Assembly: GCF_900112035.1 (NCBI RefSeq)
Contig: NZ_FOKC01000006.1
Location: 176,271-240,270 of the forward strand
Source of the DNA: Nocardioides alpinus
GTDB lineage: Bacteria > Actinomycetota > Actinomycetes > Propionibacteriales > Nocardioidaceae
Direction: 5' to 3'
Length of the DNA stretch: 64,000 nucleotides
Of the stretch, positions 56,801 to 64,000 are shown piece by piece; position 1 is the stretch's first letter; each line of letters opens with the position of its first letter. The notes under the pieces are model-generated. The model made no database searches. It saw only the letters and a list, made by a program, of their open reading frames with translations, and had not been told where the DNA came from. Position numbers and translations under genes: made by a program.

Positions 56801-57939
56801 ATGAGGCTCCCCCGGTCCAGCGCGTGGTGCGCGGTCGTGCTCGTGGCCGCGCTCGTGACCGGCGGCGCGCCCGCGGCGACGTCGGCGAAGGTGGACGACA
56901 CCGCCGCTCGCACCGGACCGCGGACCGTCGAGGGCTGGCCGGTGCGTACGCCGTCCAGCCTGGGGCTGCGGGGCGCGCGATCGAGCGCGGCGCATCGGAG
57001 GCCAGGCGCCTCGACTCCACCTGCTTCGCCGTGCTGCGCAACGGCACGCTGGCGCACGAGTCCAACTGGGGCACCCGACGCGACGTGCCGCGCGAGGTCT
57101 TCTCGATCACCAAGTCGATCACCAGCACCCTGGTCGGGATCGCGGTCCGCGACGGCGACCTGCGCCTCGACGACCGGGTCTCGCAGTACGTCCCGCAGTG
57201 GCGCGGCACCCCGTCCGCGACCGTGACCGTGCGCCACCTGCTGTCCAACGACAGCGGCCGCTTCTGGTCGCTCCAGTCGGACTACGGCGACCTGCTGCGC
57301 GCCCGGAGCCGCACGAGGTACGCCGTCGGGCTGCCGCAGCAGTACGCCCCCGGCAGCGCGTGGGCCTACAACAACGCGGCGATCCAGGTCCTGGAGCCGG
57401 TGCTGGAGAAGGCGACCGGGATGCGCGTCGCGAGGTTCGCCCGGACCCGCCTGTTCGAGCCGCTCGGCATGAGCCACTCGACCTTCATCACCGATCGCGC
57501 CGACGACGCCGCGGTCTTCTACGGCCTCCAGACGACGTGCCTCGACCTGGCGCGCTTCGGCTCGCTCTACCTCGGCCGCGGCAAGGTCCGCGGCACGCGC
57601 CTGCTCGACACGAGCTGGGTGGAGCGGGCGGTCGGTCGCGCCTCGACCACGCACAACGCCGCCTACGGCTACCTGTGGTGGCTCAACCGACCCGGCCAGC
57701 TCAGAGGCGCGACCGACGTCGTCGACGCAGCGGGGCAGCCGGTCGCACCGGCAAGCGGACAGCTGGCGTCGTTCGCGCCGGCCGACCTCTATGCCGCGCT
57801 CGGCTTCGGGGGCCAGGTGCTGCTCGTCGACCCGTCGACGAAGACCATGGTGATCCGACTCGGCCTCCCCGCCCAGCCGGGCGAGGAGGCCTACGGGTTC
57901 GTCAGGGCCGCGACGGTGCTGACCGAGGCGCTCCGCTGA
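56801..57939 (+). pseudogene. Secreted beta-lactamase-fold serine hydrolase with frameshift
   Basis: The N-terminus starts at an ATG at 56801 with a signal peptide ([23 protein letters not shown]) and reads family-like up to about 56970 ([15 protein letters not shown]). The rest, from [24 protein letters not shown] to the stop at 57939, lies one frame back. A single missing base in the GC-rich stretch near 56975 explains this. The catalytic SxxK is FSITKSITS, and the second motif is WAYNNAA (YxN), as in class C beta-lactamases and DD-peptidases. It is either a recently broken gene or an assembly error; without the shift it would be a secreted esterase or peptidase. Confidence 0.75.
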
Positions 57940-57960
57940 GCGGTCCCGGGTGGGAGCGGA

Positions 57961-58869
57961 CTACCAGCCGCGCTCGGACAGCCGGTGCGGCTGCGGGATC
58001 TCGTCCACGTTGATGCCGACCATGGCCTCGCCGAGGCCGCGCGAGACCTTGGCGACCACGTCGGGGTCGTCGTAGAACGTGGTGGCCTTGACGATCGCCT
58101 CGGCGCGCTCGGCCGGGTTGCCGGACTTGAAGATGCCCGAGCCCACGAAGACGCCCTCGGCGCCGAGCTGCATCATCATCGCGGCGTCGGCCGGGGTGGC
58201 GATGCCGCCGGCGGTGAAGAGGACGACCGGGAGCTTGCCCGCGGCAGCGACCTCCTTGACCAGCTCGTAGGGGGCCTGCAGCTCCTTGGCCGCGACGTAG
58301 AGCTCGTCCTCGGCCATGGAGTGCAGCCGACGGAGCTCACCGCCGATGGTGCGCATGTGCATCACCGCGTTGGAGACGTCACCGGTCCCGGCCTCGCCCT
58401 TGGAGCGGATCATCGCCGCGCCCTCGGTGATGCGGCGCAGCGCCTCACCCAGGTTGGTCGCACCGCAGACGAACGGCACGGTGTACTGCCACTTGTCGAT
58501 GTGGTTGGCGTAGTCGGCCGGGGTCAGCACCTCGGACTCGTCGATGTAGTCGACACCCAGGCTCTGCAGGATCTGCGCCTCGGCGAAGTGACCGATGCGG
58601 GCCTTGGCCATCACCGGGATGGAGACGGCCTCGATGATCGAGTCGATCATGTCGGGGTCGCTCATCCGCGACACGCCGCCCTGGGCGCGGATGTCGGCGG
58701 GGACCCGCTCGAGGGCCATCACGGCGACAGCGCCGGCGTCCTCGGCGATCTTGGCCTGGTCGGCGGTGACGACGTCCATGATGACGCCGCCCTTGAGCAT
58801 CTCGGCCATGCCGCGCTTGACGCGGCTCGTGCCGTGCTCGATGGGGGTCTCGGGGGTGTGCTCAGCCAT
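57961..58869 (-). CDS. pdxS: Pyridoxal 5'-phosphate synthase subunit PdxS
   Basis: 302 residues, highly conserved. [19 protein letters not shown] and [16 protein letters not shown] carry the catalytic Asp and Lys; [33 protein letters not shown] is the phosphate-binding part. With PdxT it makes pyridoxal phosphate from ribose 5-phosphate and glyceraldehyde 3-phosphate. It starts at the ATG at 58869, 65 bases after the PIP synthase gene. Confidence 0.98.
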   Translation of the reverse strand: MAEHTPETPIEHGTSRVKRGMAEMLKGGVIMDVVTADQAKIAEDAGAVAVMALERVPADIRAQGGVSRMSDPDMIDSIIEAVSIPVMAKARIGHFAEAQILQSLGVDYIDESEVLTPADYANHIDKWQYTVPFVCGATNLGEALRRITEGAAMIRSKGEAGTGDVSNAVMHMRTIGGELRRLHSMAEDELYVAAKELQAPYELVKEVAAAGKLPVVLFTAGGIATPADAAMMMQLGAEGVFVGSGIFKSGNPAERAEAIVKATTFYDDPDVVAKVSRGLGEAMVGINVDEIPQPHRLSERGW

Positions 58870-58934
58870 GCCCAGATCGTAGTCCGCGCCCACCCCGGAG
58901 GGTGCATCGGGACGGGCGTGGACCGGGAGCGGGA

Positions 58935-59558
58935 TCAGCCGTCGGCAGCGGCGCGCGCCAGCGCCTGGCGGCGTACGACCCAGATGCGCTGGGCGACCGT
59001 CACGGTGGCCGCGACCGCCAGTGCCCAGAGGGCGACCTCGAGCAGGATCCACAGGTCGAAGACGTCCGCGAAGAAGGCCGGGACGAGCATGCCGACGAGG
59101 CGGTCGGGACGCTCCGCGATGCCGACCTTGGCGTCGTAGCCGAGGTGGTCGGCCTTGGCGCGGGCGTACGACGTCACGGCTCCCATGACGAGGATGACGA
59201 GGCACAGCGCGAGGTAGAGGCGACTCTCGGCCTGCCAGGCAAAGAAGAGCGCGAGGCCGGCGAAGAGGGCGCCGTCGGCGACCCGGTCGAGGGTGGAGTC
59301 GAGGAAGGCGCCGAAGTCGTCCTTGCGGCCCATCTTGCGCGCCATCGCACCGTCGACGAGGTCGCTGAAGATGAAGGCGGTGATGACCAGGACGCCCTGC
59401 CAGACCAGGCCCATCGGGAAGAACACCAGCGCGGCCACGCTGACGCCGAGGGTGCCGACCAGCGTCACCACGTCGGGGCTGATCCCGAGCCTGATGAAGA
59501 GGTTGATGAAGGGGGCGAGCATGACGCCCTGCCAGAAGGCCTTGAACCGATCGAGCAC
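58935..59558 (-). CDS. pgsA: CDP-alcohol phosphatidyltransferase (phosphatidylinositol-phosphate synthase type)
   Basis: 207 residues with about six membrane helices. The CDP-alcohol motif is complete: DLVDGAMAR, then G(AFL)DSTLD ([15 protein letters not shown]). The position between a HIT-protein/inositol phosphatase group and pdxS matches mycobacterial pgsA1, which makes phosphatidylinositol phosphate from CDP-diacylglycerol and inositol phosphate. The neighbour gene is an inositol monophosphatase, which fits inositol lipid metabolism. The mannosyltransferase and acyltransferase genes that follow in mycobacteria are absent. Confidence 0.88.
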   Translation of the reverse strand: MLDRFKAFWQGVMLAPFINLFIRLGISPDVVTLVGTLGVSVAALVFFPMGLVWQGVLVITAFIFSDLVDGAMARKMGRKDDFGAFLDSTLDRVADGALFAGLALFFAWQAESRLYLALCLVILVMGAVTSYARAKADHLGYDAKVGIAERPDRLVGMLVPAFFADVFDLWILLEVALWALAVAATVTVAQRIWVVRRQALARAAADG

Positions 59559-59567
59559 GGCCGCAGG

Positions 59568-60341
59568 CTACCGGTCGAGCAGGGCGGCCCGGACGTCCGC
59601 CACCGCCGCCGGTGCCCCGGTGACGGTCCAGTCGACCCCCGCAGCAGGTACGACGAGCGACTCGCCGCCGACCCCGCGGATGATCGCGGCCCCCGGCAGC
59701 CGGTCCCAGTCGGCCACGGAATGCTGGAAGAGCACGTCCCACTGGCCGGCCGCGATGGCCATCACGTCCATCGTCCCCGAGCCCAGCATCCGGAGGGTCC
59801 CGACCTGGCCGAGCGCCCGGGTGAACGCCTCCCCCACGGCGCTGCCGTAGAACGGCGGGTGGAGGTAGGTGACAGCGCACCGGGACTCGCGTGGGGTCTC
59901 GGGCAGAGGCGCGAGGAGGTGGCCGTCGCACGTGCTGGGGAGGTCGGGGCCACCGACCCAGGTCCGCAGCGACGCGGCGTGGTGGACCGCCCCGAGGAGC
60001 ACGTCGTCCTCGTCGCGCAGCGCGATCGCGCTGCACCACCAGTCGCTGCCACGCGAGAAGTTGTAGGTGCCGTCGACGGGGTCGATCACCCAGGTGCGTC
60101 CGGAGGTGCCGGGCCGTGACGTGCCCTCCTCCCCCAGGATCGCGTCGTCGGGTCGCTCGGCCGTGAGCTGCTGCACGATGAGGCGCTCGGCGGCGGTGTC
60201 GGCCTGCGTGACGATGTCGGAGGCGCTGGTCTTGTGCGAGATGTCGAGCCCCTCGGCCCGGATCCGGGCGGCCAGGAGGGCTGCTTCGCGTACGAGGTCG
60301 GTGGCGAGGGCGGCATCGGCGGCGAGCTGGGGGTCTGGCAC
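59568..60341 (-). CDS. Inositol monophosphatase-family phosphatase
   Basis: 257 residues from a GTG at 60341. The metal site is complete: GEEGTS (Glu), [12 protein letters not shown] (both Asp) and [14 protein letters not shown] (final Asp). It should hydrolyse a phosphate monoester with magnesium; inositol phosphate or histidinol phosphate are the usual choices. Here it is nine bases upstream of the phosphatidylinositol-phosphate synthase gene, which favours inositol. It contrasts with the active-site-depleted relative at 1131-1903. Confidence 0.92.
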   Translation of the reverse strand: MPDPQLAADAALATDLVREAALLAARIRAEGLDISHKTSASDIVTQADTAAERLIVQQLTAERPDDAILGEEGTSRPGTSGRTWVIDPVDGTYNFSRGSDWWCSAIALRDEDDVLLGAVHHAASLRTWVGGPDLPSTCDGHLLAPLPETPRESRCAVTYLHPPFYGSAVGEAFTRALGQVGTLRMLGSGTMDVMAIAAGQWDVLFQHSVADWDRLPGAAIIRGVGGESLVVPAAGVDWTVTGAPAAVADVRAALLDR

Positions 60342-60412
60342 GACCGCAACGCTAGCGCCGGGGCGTACTGTGACAGCACGGAGCCATCCAGGCTTCCGAC
60401 CAGGGAGCCCCG

Positions 60413-60547
60413 ATGAGCGACAAGTCGCCACGGCAAGGCATGACCAAGAAGTCCGGCAAGTCCCTCAAGGAAAAGCGTGCCGACAAGCACGCCAAGGCGG
60501 CAGGGAAGAGCGACACGGTCGACCCCTTCACGCCCAAGAAGAAGTGA
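60413..60547 (+). CDS. 44-residue lysine-rich protein
   Basis: The frame runs from an ATG at 60413, with GGGAG five bases upstream, to a TGA at 60547 that overlaps the next GTG start (GTGA). It encodes 44 residues, 12 of them Lys, with a charged helical centre (SLKEKRADKHAKAAGK) and a DPFTPKKK end. No membrane segment or known domain is seen. The ribosome binding site and the tight coupling to the dehydrogenase make it credible. An RNA- or DNA-binding role would fit the charge, but that is inference. Confidence 0.7.
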   Translation: MSDKSPRQGMTKKSGKSLKEKRADKHAKAAGKSDTVDPFTPKKK

Positions 60548-61686
60548 GCCTGCTCAGCCTCGGCATCGTCGGCACCTCGGCCAAGGAGAACGAGCACCGT
60601 CTCCCGATCCACCCCGAGCACCTGTCGCGCCTGGCTCCTGAGATCGCGGCGCGCACCACGCTCGAGCACGGCTATGCCGCGCACTTCGGGGTCAGCGACG
60701 CCGACCTGGCGCCGTACGTCGCGGGGTTCGCGTCCCGCGAGGAGATCATCACCGGGTCCGACGTCGTGGTGCTGCCCAAGCCGCAGCACGAGGACGTCGC
60801 CGCGATGCACGCCGGCCAGGTCCTCTGGGGCTGGCCGCACTGCGTCCAGGACCCGGAGATGACGCAGCTGGCCATCGACCGCCAGCTCACCCTGATCGCG
60901 TTCGAGGCGATGAACCACTGGACCCGCGACGGTCACGTCGGCCTGCACGTCTTCCACAAGAACAACGAGCTGGCCGGCTACTGCTCGGTGCTGCAGGCGA
61001 TGGAGCTGGCCGGCATCACCGGCGACTACGGCCGTCGACTGAGCGCCGTGGTCATCGGGTTCGGCGCCACCGCGCGCGGGGCCGTGACGGCCCTCAAGGC
61101 CCACGGCGTCAGCGACGTCGCGGTCCTGACGACCCGCGGTGTCGCGGCGGTGGGGTCACCGATCCACTCGGTGCGGATCCGCCAGTTCGACCACGACCCC
61201 GACTCCCCCGGCGTCAGCCACGTGATCACCGACCGGGGACGCGAGCCGCTGGCGGCCTACCTCGCGGAGAACGACATCATCGTCAACTGCACGTTGCAGG
61301 ACACCGCGGCGCCGCTGACCTACCTGCAGACCGACGAGGTCGGGGCGTTCCGGCAGGGCAGCCTCATCGTCGACGTGTCGTGCGACGAGGGCATGGGCTT
61401 CGAGTGGGCGGTGCCGACGTCGTTCGACGCCCCGATGTTCACCGTCGGCGACCGGGTCCACTACTACGCGGTCGACCACAGCCCGTCGTACCTCTGGAAC
61501 TCGGCCACGTGGGAGAACAGCGAGGCGCTCCTGCCGTTCGTCGAGAAGGTCCTGTCGGGCCCGAGCAGCTGGGACGCCGACGAGACCCTCACCCGCGCGA
61601 TCGAGATCCGCGACGGGCGCATCTGCAACCCGGCGATCCTGGCGTTCCAGGGTCGGTCGGCGGAGCACCCCTACCTGGTCGGCTGA
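60544..61686 (+). CDS. Alanine dehydrogenase-like enzyme (N5-(carboxyethyl)ornithine synthase type)
   Basis: 380 residues from a GTG at 60544. The N-domain start LGIVGTSAKENEHRLPIHPEHL and the late Rossmann motif VVIGFGATARGAVTALKAHG fit the alanine dehydrogenase/N5-(carboxyethyl)ornithine synthase superfamily; the family residues HNELAGY and FEAMNHW are present as HKNNELAGYCSVLQAMELAG and FEAMNHWT. It is probably an NAD(P)H-dependent imine reductase acting on an amino acid. The stop lies 16 bases inside the end of the convergent HIT gene. Confidence 0.83.
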   Translation: MSLLSLGIVGTSAKENEHRLPIHPEHLSRLAPEIAARTTLEHGYAAHFGVSDADLAPYVAGFASREEIITGSDVVVLPKPQHEDVAAMHAGQVLWGWPHCVQDPEMTQLAIDRQLTLIAFEAMNHWTRDGHVGLHVFHKNNELAGYCSVLQAMELAGITGDYGRRLSAVVIGFGATARGAVTALKAHGVSDVAVLTTRGVAAVGSPIHSVRIRQFDHDPDSPGVSHVITDRGREPLAAYLAENDIIVNCTLQDTAAPLTYLQTDEVGAFRQGSLIVDVSCDEGMGFEWAVPTSFDAPMFTVGDRVHYYAVDHSPSYLWNSATWENSEALLPFVEKVLSGPSSWDADETLTRAIEIRDGRICNPAILAFQGRSAEHPYLVG

Positions 61687-62198
61687 CCCTTCGCGTCCGC
61701 CTGGTCGTCCGACCAGGCGGCCGCGAGCAGGTCGCGGGTGTCCTCGAGCAGCTGCGGCAGGATCTTGGCGCCGCCGACGACGGTGATGAAGTTGGCGTCG
61801 CCGGTCCAGCGCGGCACCACGTGCTGGTGCAGGTGGTCGGCCAGCGACCCGCCTGCCGAGCGCCCGAGGTTGAGCCCGACGTTGAAGGAGTGCGGGCTGC
61901 TCACCCGGCGTACGGCCCGCAGCGCCTGCTGCGTCATCACCATCAGCTCGGCCGACTCCTCGGGCGTGAGGTCCGTGAGGTCCGCGACGTGGCGGTAGGG
62001 CAGCACCATCAGGTGGCCGGGGTTGTAGGGGTGCAGGTTGAGCACGACGTACGTCGACTCGCCGCGCGCGACGACCAGCGACTCGGCGTCGGGGTGGCTC
62101 GGGATCGCGCAGAACGGGCAGCCCTCGTCGTCGACGGCCGAGCGGACGTAGGCCATCCGGTGGGGCGTCCAGATGCGCTCGAGCCCGTCGTCACTCAT
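61671..62198 (-). CDS. HIT-domain protein (Ap4A phosphorylase/hydrolase-like)
   Basis: 175 residues from the ATG at 62198. The zinc/HIT parts are CPFCAIPSHPDAE near residue 27 and the catalytic triad HLHQHVVPRW near residue 138. GHLMVLPYRHVADLTDL is the usual middle. The mycobacterial neighbour of pgsA1 at this position is a diadenosine tetraphosphate phosphorylase of the same fold, so a similar activity is likely. The C-terminal 16 bases overlap the end of the dehydrogenase gene. It is divergent from the triple-fusion gene (24 bases between starts). Confidence 0.92.
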   Translation of the reverse strand: MSDDGLERIWTPHRMAYVRSAVDDEGCPFCAIPSHPDAESLVVARGESTYVVLNLHPYNPGHLMVLPYRHVADLTDLTPEESAELMVMTQQALRAVRRVSSPHSFNVGLNLGRSAGGSLADHLHQHVVPRWTGDANFITVVGGAKILPQLLEDTRDLLAAAWSDDQADAKGQPTR

Positions 62199-62222
62199 GT
62201 CGTCGATCCTAGGGTGGACGCC

Positions 62223-63584
62223 ATGACCTCGATCCGACCGGCCACCGCGGCCGACATGGCTGGCGTCGCGGACCTGTGGCACGAGGCCTGGCACTCCGGC
62301 CACGCCGGCCACGTCCCCGACAGGCTCACTGCACTGCGGACCTCGGAGGCCTTCCACGAGCGCACCCCGTCGCGGGTGGCCGACACGACGGTGGCGGTCT
62401 CCGACGCCGGTGAGCTGCTGGGCTTCGTGATGGTCGTCGGCGACGAGGTGGAGCAGGTGTTCGTCGGACCGTCAGCTCGAGGCTCCGGCGTGGCTGCGGA
62501 CCTGCTGGCCGAGGCGGAGCGCCAGGTCGCCGCGGGTGGCCATGGGTCGGCCTGGTTGGCGGTGGTCGCAGGCAACGCGCGGGCGCGGCGCTTCTACGAC
62601 AAGCACGGCTGGGTCGACAGCGGGGACCTGCCGTACGAGGTGACGGCGGCCGGGGAGACGTTCGTGTCACCGTGCCGGAGGTACGTCAAGCGCGTCGCGT
62701 CCCCGCCCGGGACGGCGCGGGTCTACGTCGACATGGTGGGCGACCTGTTCCACGCGGGGCACGTCACGCTCCTGCACGAGGCGCGCCGCCACGGCGACCG
62801 GCTCGTCGTGGGTGTGCTGTCCGACGACACCGTCGCCGCCTACAAGCGGCGCCCGATCATGACGCTCGACGAGCGCGTCGCCGTGATCGAGGCCTGCCGG
62901 TACGTCGACGAGGTCGTGGCCGACGCGCCGTTCCACGTGACCGAGGACTTCCTCGCCGCCCATGCGATCACGACCGTGGTGCACGGCGACGACCTGTCAC
63001 CGGAGGGCGCGGAGACCGTCTACGGACCAGCTGTCGCCGCGGGAACGTACGTGACGGTTCCCCGTACGAGCAGCATCTCCACCAGCCAGCTCATCCAGCG
63101 CGTGCTCGACGCGCCCGTCCCGGAGGTGCCTGCGTCGGCGTCTTCCTCCCGGTCGCCGTCCCCTAGTGAAGCGATCACCACGACGGCCGGCGCCGACCCG
63201 GAGTTGGACCAGCGGCTCAGCGACGAGCTGAGCGCCTTCAACGCTGCAGCGACACCCGGCGTCGCAGCGGCCGAGGAGCTCACGGTCCGGATGGAGACGG
63301 AGGGCGAGCTGATCGCGGGAGCCTCCGGTTGGACGTGGGGGCAGGCGGCCGGCATCGCGATGACCTGGGTTCGGCAGGATCAGCGCGGAGCCGGCGTCGG
63401 GGCACGCCTGCTGGCAGCGTTCGAGAGCGAGGCGGCCGACCGAGGCTGCACGCACGTCTTCGTCACGTCCTTCACCTTCCAGGCGCCGGAGTTCTACCAG
63501 CGACTGGGGTACGAGGAGATCTTCCGCTGGGACTCGGTGCCGACACCCGGCCGAGACGACGTGCACCTGCGCAAGAACCTCTGA
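62223..63584 (+). CDS. GNAT acetyltransferase - cytidylyltransferase - GNAT acetyltransferase fusion
   Basis: 453 residues in one uninterrupted frame from the ATG at 62223. Residues about 1-157 are a GNAT domain (SIRPATAADMAGVADLWHEAW, acetyl-CoA loop PSARGSGVAADLLAEAE). Residues about 165-300 are a nucleotidyltransferase with HxGH at 177-180 (DLFHAGHVTLLHEAR) and the ISTSQL-type motif SSISTSQL near 283-290, as in glycerol-phosphate or ethanolamine-phosphate cytidylyltransferases. Residues about 330-453 are a second GNAT domain (RQDQRGAGVGARLL near 384). A Pro/Ser linker joins the last two. I know of no named enzyme with this layout. It may make a CDP-linked alcohol and acylate it; that is inference. 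Confidence 0.85.
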   Translation: MTSIRPATAADMAGVADLWHEAWHSGHAGHVPDRLTALRTSEAFHERTPSRVADTTVAVSDAGELLGFVMVVGDEVEQVFVGPSARGSGVAADLLAEAERQVAAGGHGSAWLAVVAGNARARRFYDKHGWVDSGDLPYEVTAAGETFVSPCRRYVKRVASPPGTARVYVDMVGDLFHAGHVTLLHEARRHGDRLVVGVLSDDTVAAYKRRPIMTLDERVAVIEACRYVDEVVADAPFHVTEDFLAAHAITTVVHGDDLSPEGAETVYGPAVAAGTYVTVPRTSSISTSQLIQRVLDAPVPEVPASASSSRSPSPSEAITTTAGADPELDQRLSDELSAFNAAATPGVAAAEELTVRMETEGELIAGASGWTWGQAAGIAMTWVRQDQRGAGVGARLLAAFESEAADRGCTHVFVTSFTFQAPEFYQRLGYEEIFRWDSVPTPGRDDVHLRKNL

Positions 63585-63677
63585 GGGCGCCCTGCGTGGT
63601 CCCTGCGGTGTGGATCAGCGGACGCCGGACATGCCTGTGGCCCCGCCACGGTGGTGTCGGCGGGGTGTGGGGCGGGG

Positions 63678-64000
63678 TCATGGTCGGCGGGGTCGTGGAA
63701 GGCCGGGTGGTTCGGGTGGGTCGAGTGCGGTGCTGCCGTCTCGGTCTCGGACGAAGCGGTGGCTGTGGGCGCTGGTCCAGACGAAGGTGCCGGGTTCGGT
63801 CATCTCGTAGCGCCAGGCCGTGTGGGTCTTGAGGCGGTGGTGGAAGCGACAGAGTGCCGCGAGGTTGCGGGTGTCTGTTGGGCCGGGTTGTGGCGTGTGT
63901 TCGGTGTCGGCTTGATGGTCGTAGGCGGTGATGTGGTCGATGTCGCAGCCTCGTGCGGGTCGGGTGCACCACGGGAACACGCACGTCGTGTCGCGGAGGA
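63678..64000 (-). CDS. HNH endonuclease (DUF222/13E12-type), C-terminal part cut by right window edge
   Basis: The last 107 or so residues of a protein whose start lies beyond the window. The HNH motif is complete: CVFPWCTRPARGCDIDHITAYDHQ, then NLAALCRFHHRLKTH, with paired cysteines. DUF222-HNH proteins occur in many copies in actinobacteria and are linked to 13E12 repeats; their function is unclear. The tail (RDRDGSTALDPPEPPG) is the usual loose end. No adjoining mobile element end is visible. Confidence 0.85.
   Translation of the reverse strand, partial: LRDTTCVFPWCTRPARGCDIDHITAYDHQADTEHTPQPGPTDTRNLAALCRFHHRLKTHTAWRYEMTEPGTFVWTSAHSHRFVRDRDGSTALDPPEPPGLPRPRRP

Overview
The window is high-GC, densely packed actinobacterial chromosome, most probably from Nocardioides or another Nocardioidaceae. 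Evidence: GTG starts are frequent, neighbouring genes often share ATGA or GTGA stop/start overlaps, and the core gene order matches the actinobacterial region that in Mycobacterium tuberculosis runs from nusB-efp through the aro genes, alaS, hisS, relA and ruvCAB to pdxST and the HIT gene. There is also an EF-P with the actinobacterial loop, an unusual set of small DUF proteins, and a 13E12-type HNH gene at the right edge. No tRNA, rRNA or CRISPR array was seen.

Layout. 1-13 kb is accessory: a helicase cut by the left edge, a frameshifted and active-site-depleted inositol monophosphatase relative, a TetR/carotenoid oxygenase pair with a perfect 15-bp operator-like palindrome, a DUF480-VOC fusion, a P-loop kinase, a MerR regulator, a sulfatase, a rifamycin ADP-ribosyltransferase (arr), a YaeQ protein, an orphan protein and a secreted alpha/beta hydrolase, with several loose intergenic stretches of about 400 bases. 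13-23 kb is mixed: PaiB-like protein, ATP-dependent DNA ligase, secreted trypsin-like protease, TetR, DUF1206, nusB, efp, an aminoglycoside-phosphotransferase-fold kinase, an NAD(P)-binding protein and a PhzF protein.

22.9-33.7 kb is one long minus-strand gene string: two small proteins, alaS, ruvX, mltG, aroE, a prepilin peptidase, aroC, aroK, aroB, a DUF402 protein and aroQ. It holds much of the shikimate pathway. 33.7-43.5 kb is an oligopeptide-type ABC importer (oppC, oppA-like, oppB, oppD, oppF) followed by rarA and a second paralogous binding protein. Two strong hairpins separate the first binding-protein gene from oppB. 43.6-47.5 kb carries MBL hydrolase-hisS-aspS.

47.6-51.8 kb has a DUF349 gene and relA/spoT facing each other across a 590-base double array of 32-bp repeats in opposite orientations. 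This is the most striking non-coding structure in the window. 51.8-56.8 kb holds apt, yajC (without secD/secF between them), ruvB, ruvA, ruvC behind a textbook LexA box, a cluster of five 16-bp palindromes, yebC and pdxT. 56.8-64 kb holds a frameshifted serine hydrolase, pdxS, a phosphatidylinositol-phosphate synthase-like gene, a canonical inositol monophosphatase, a 44-residue lysine-rich protein coupled to an alanine-dehydrogenase-like enzyme, a HIT protein, a GNAT-cytidylyltransferase-GNAT triple fusion and the end of an HNH endonuclease.

Three places (about 952, 1202 and 56975) look as if a single base has been lost. They may be genuine decay or assembly error. All functional calls rest on reading motifs and gene order by eye; no database search was possible.
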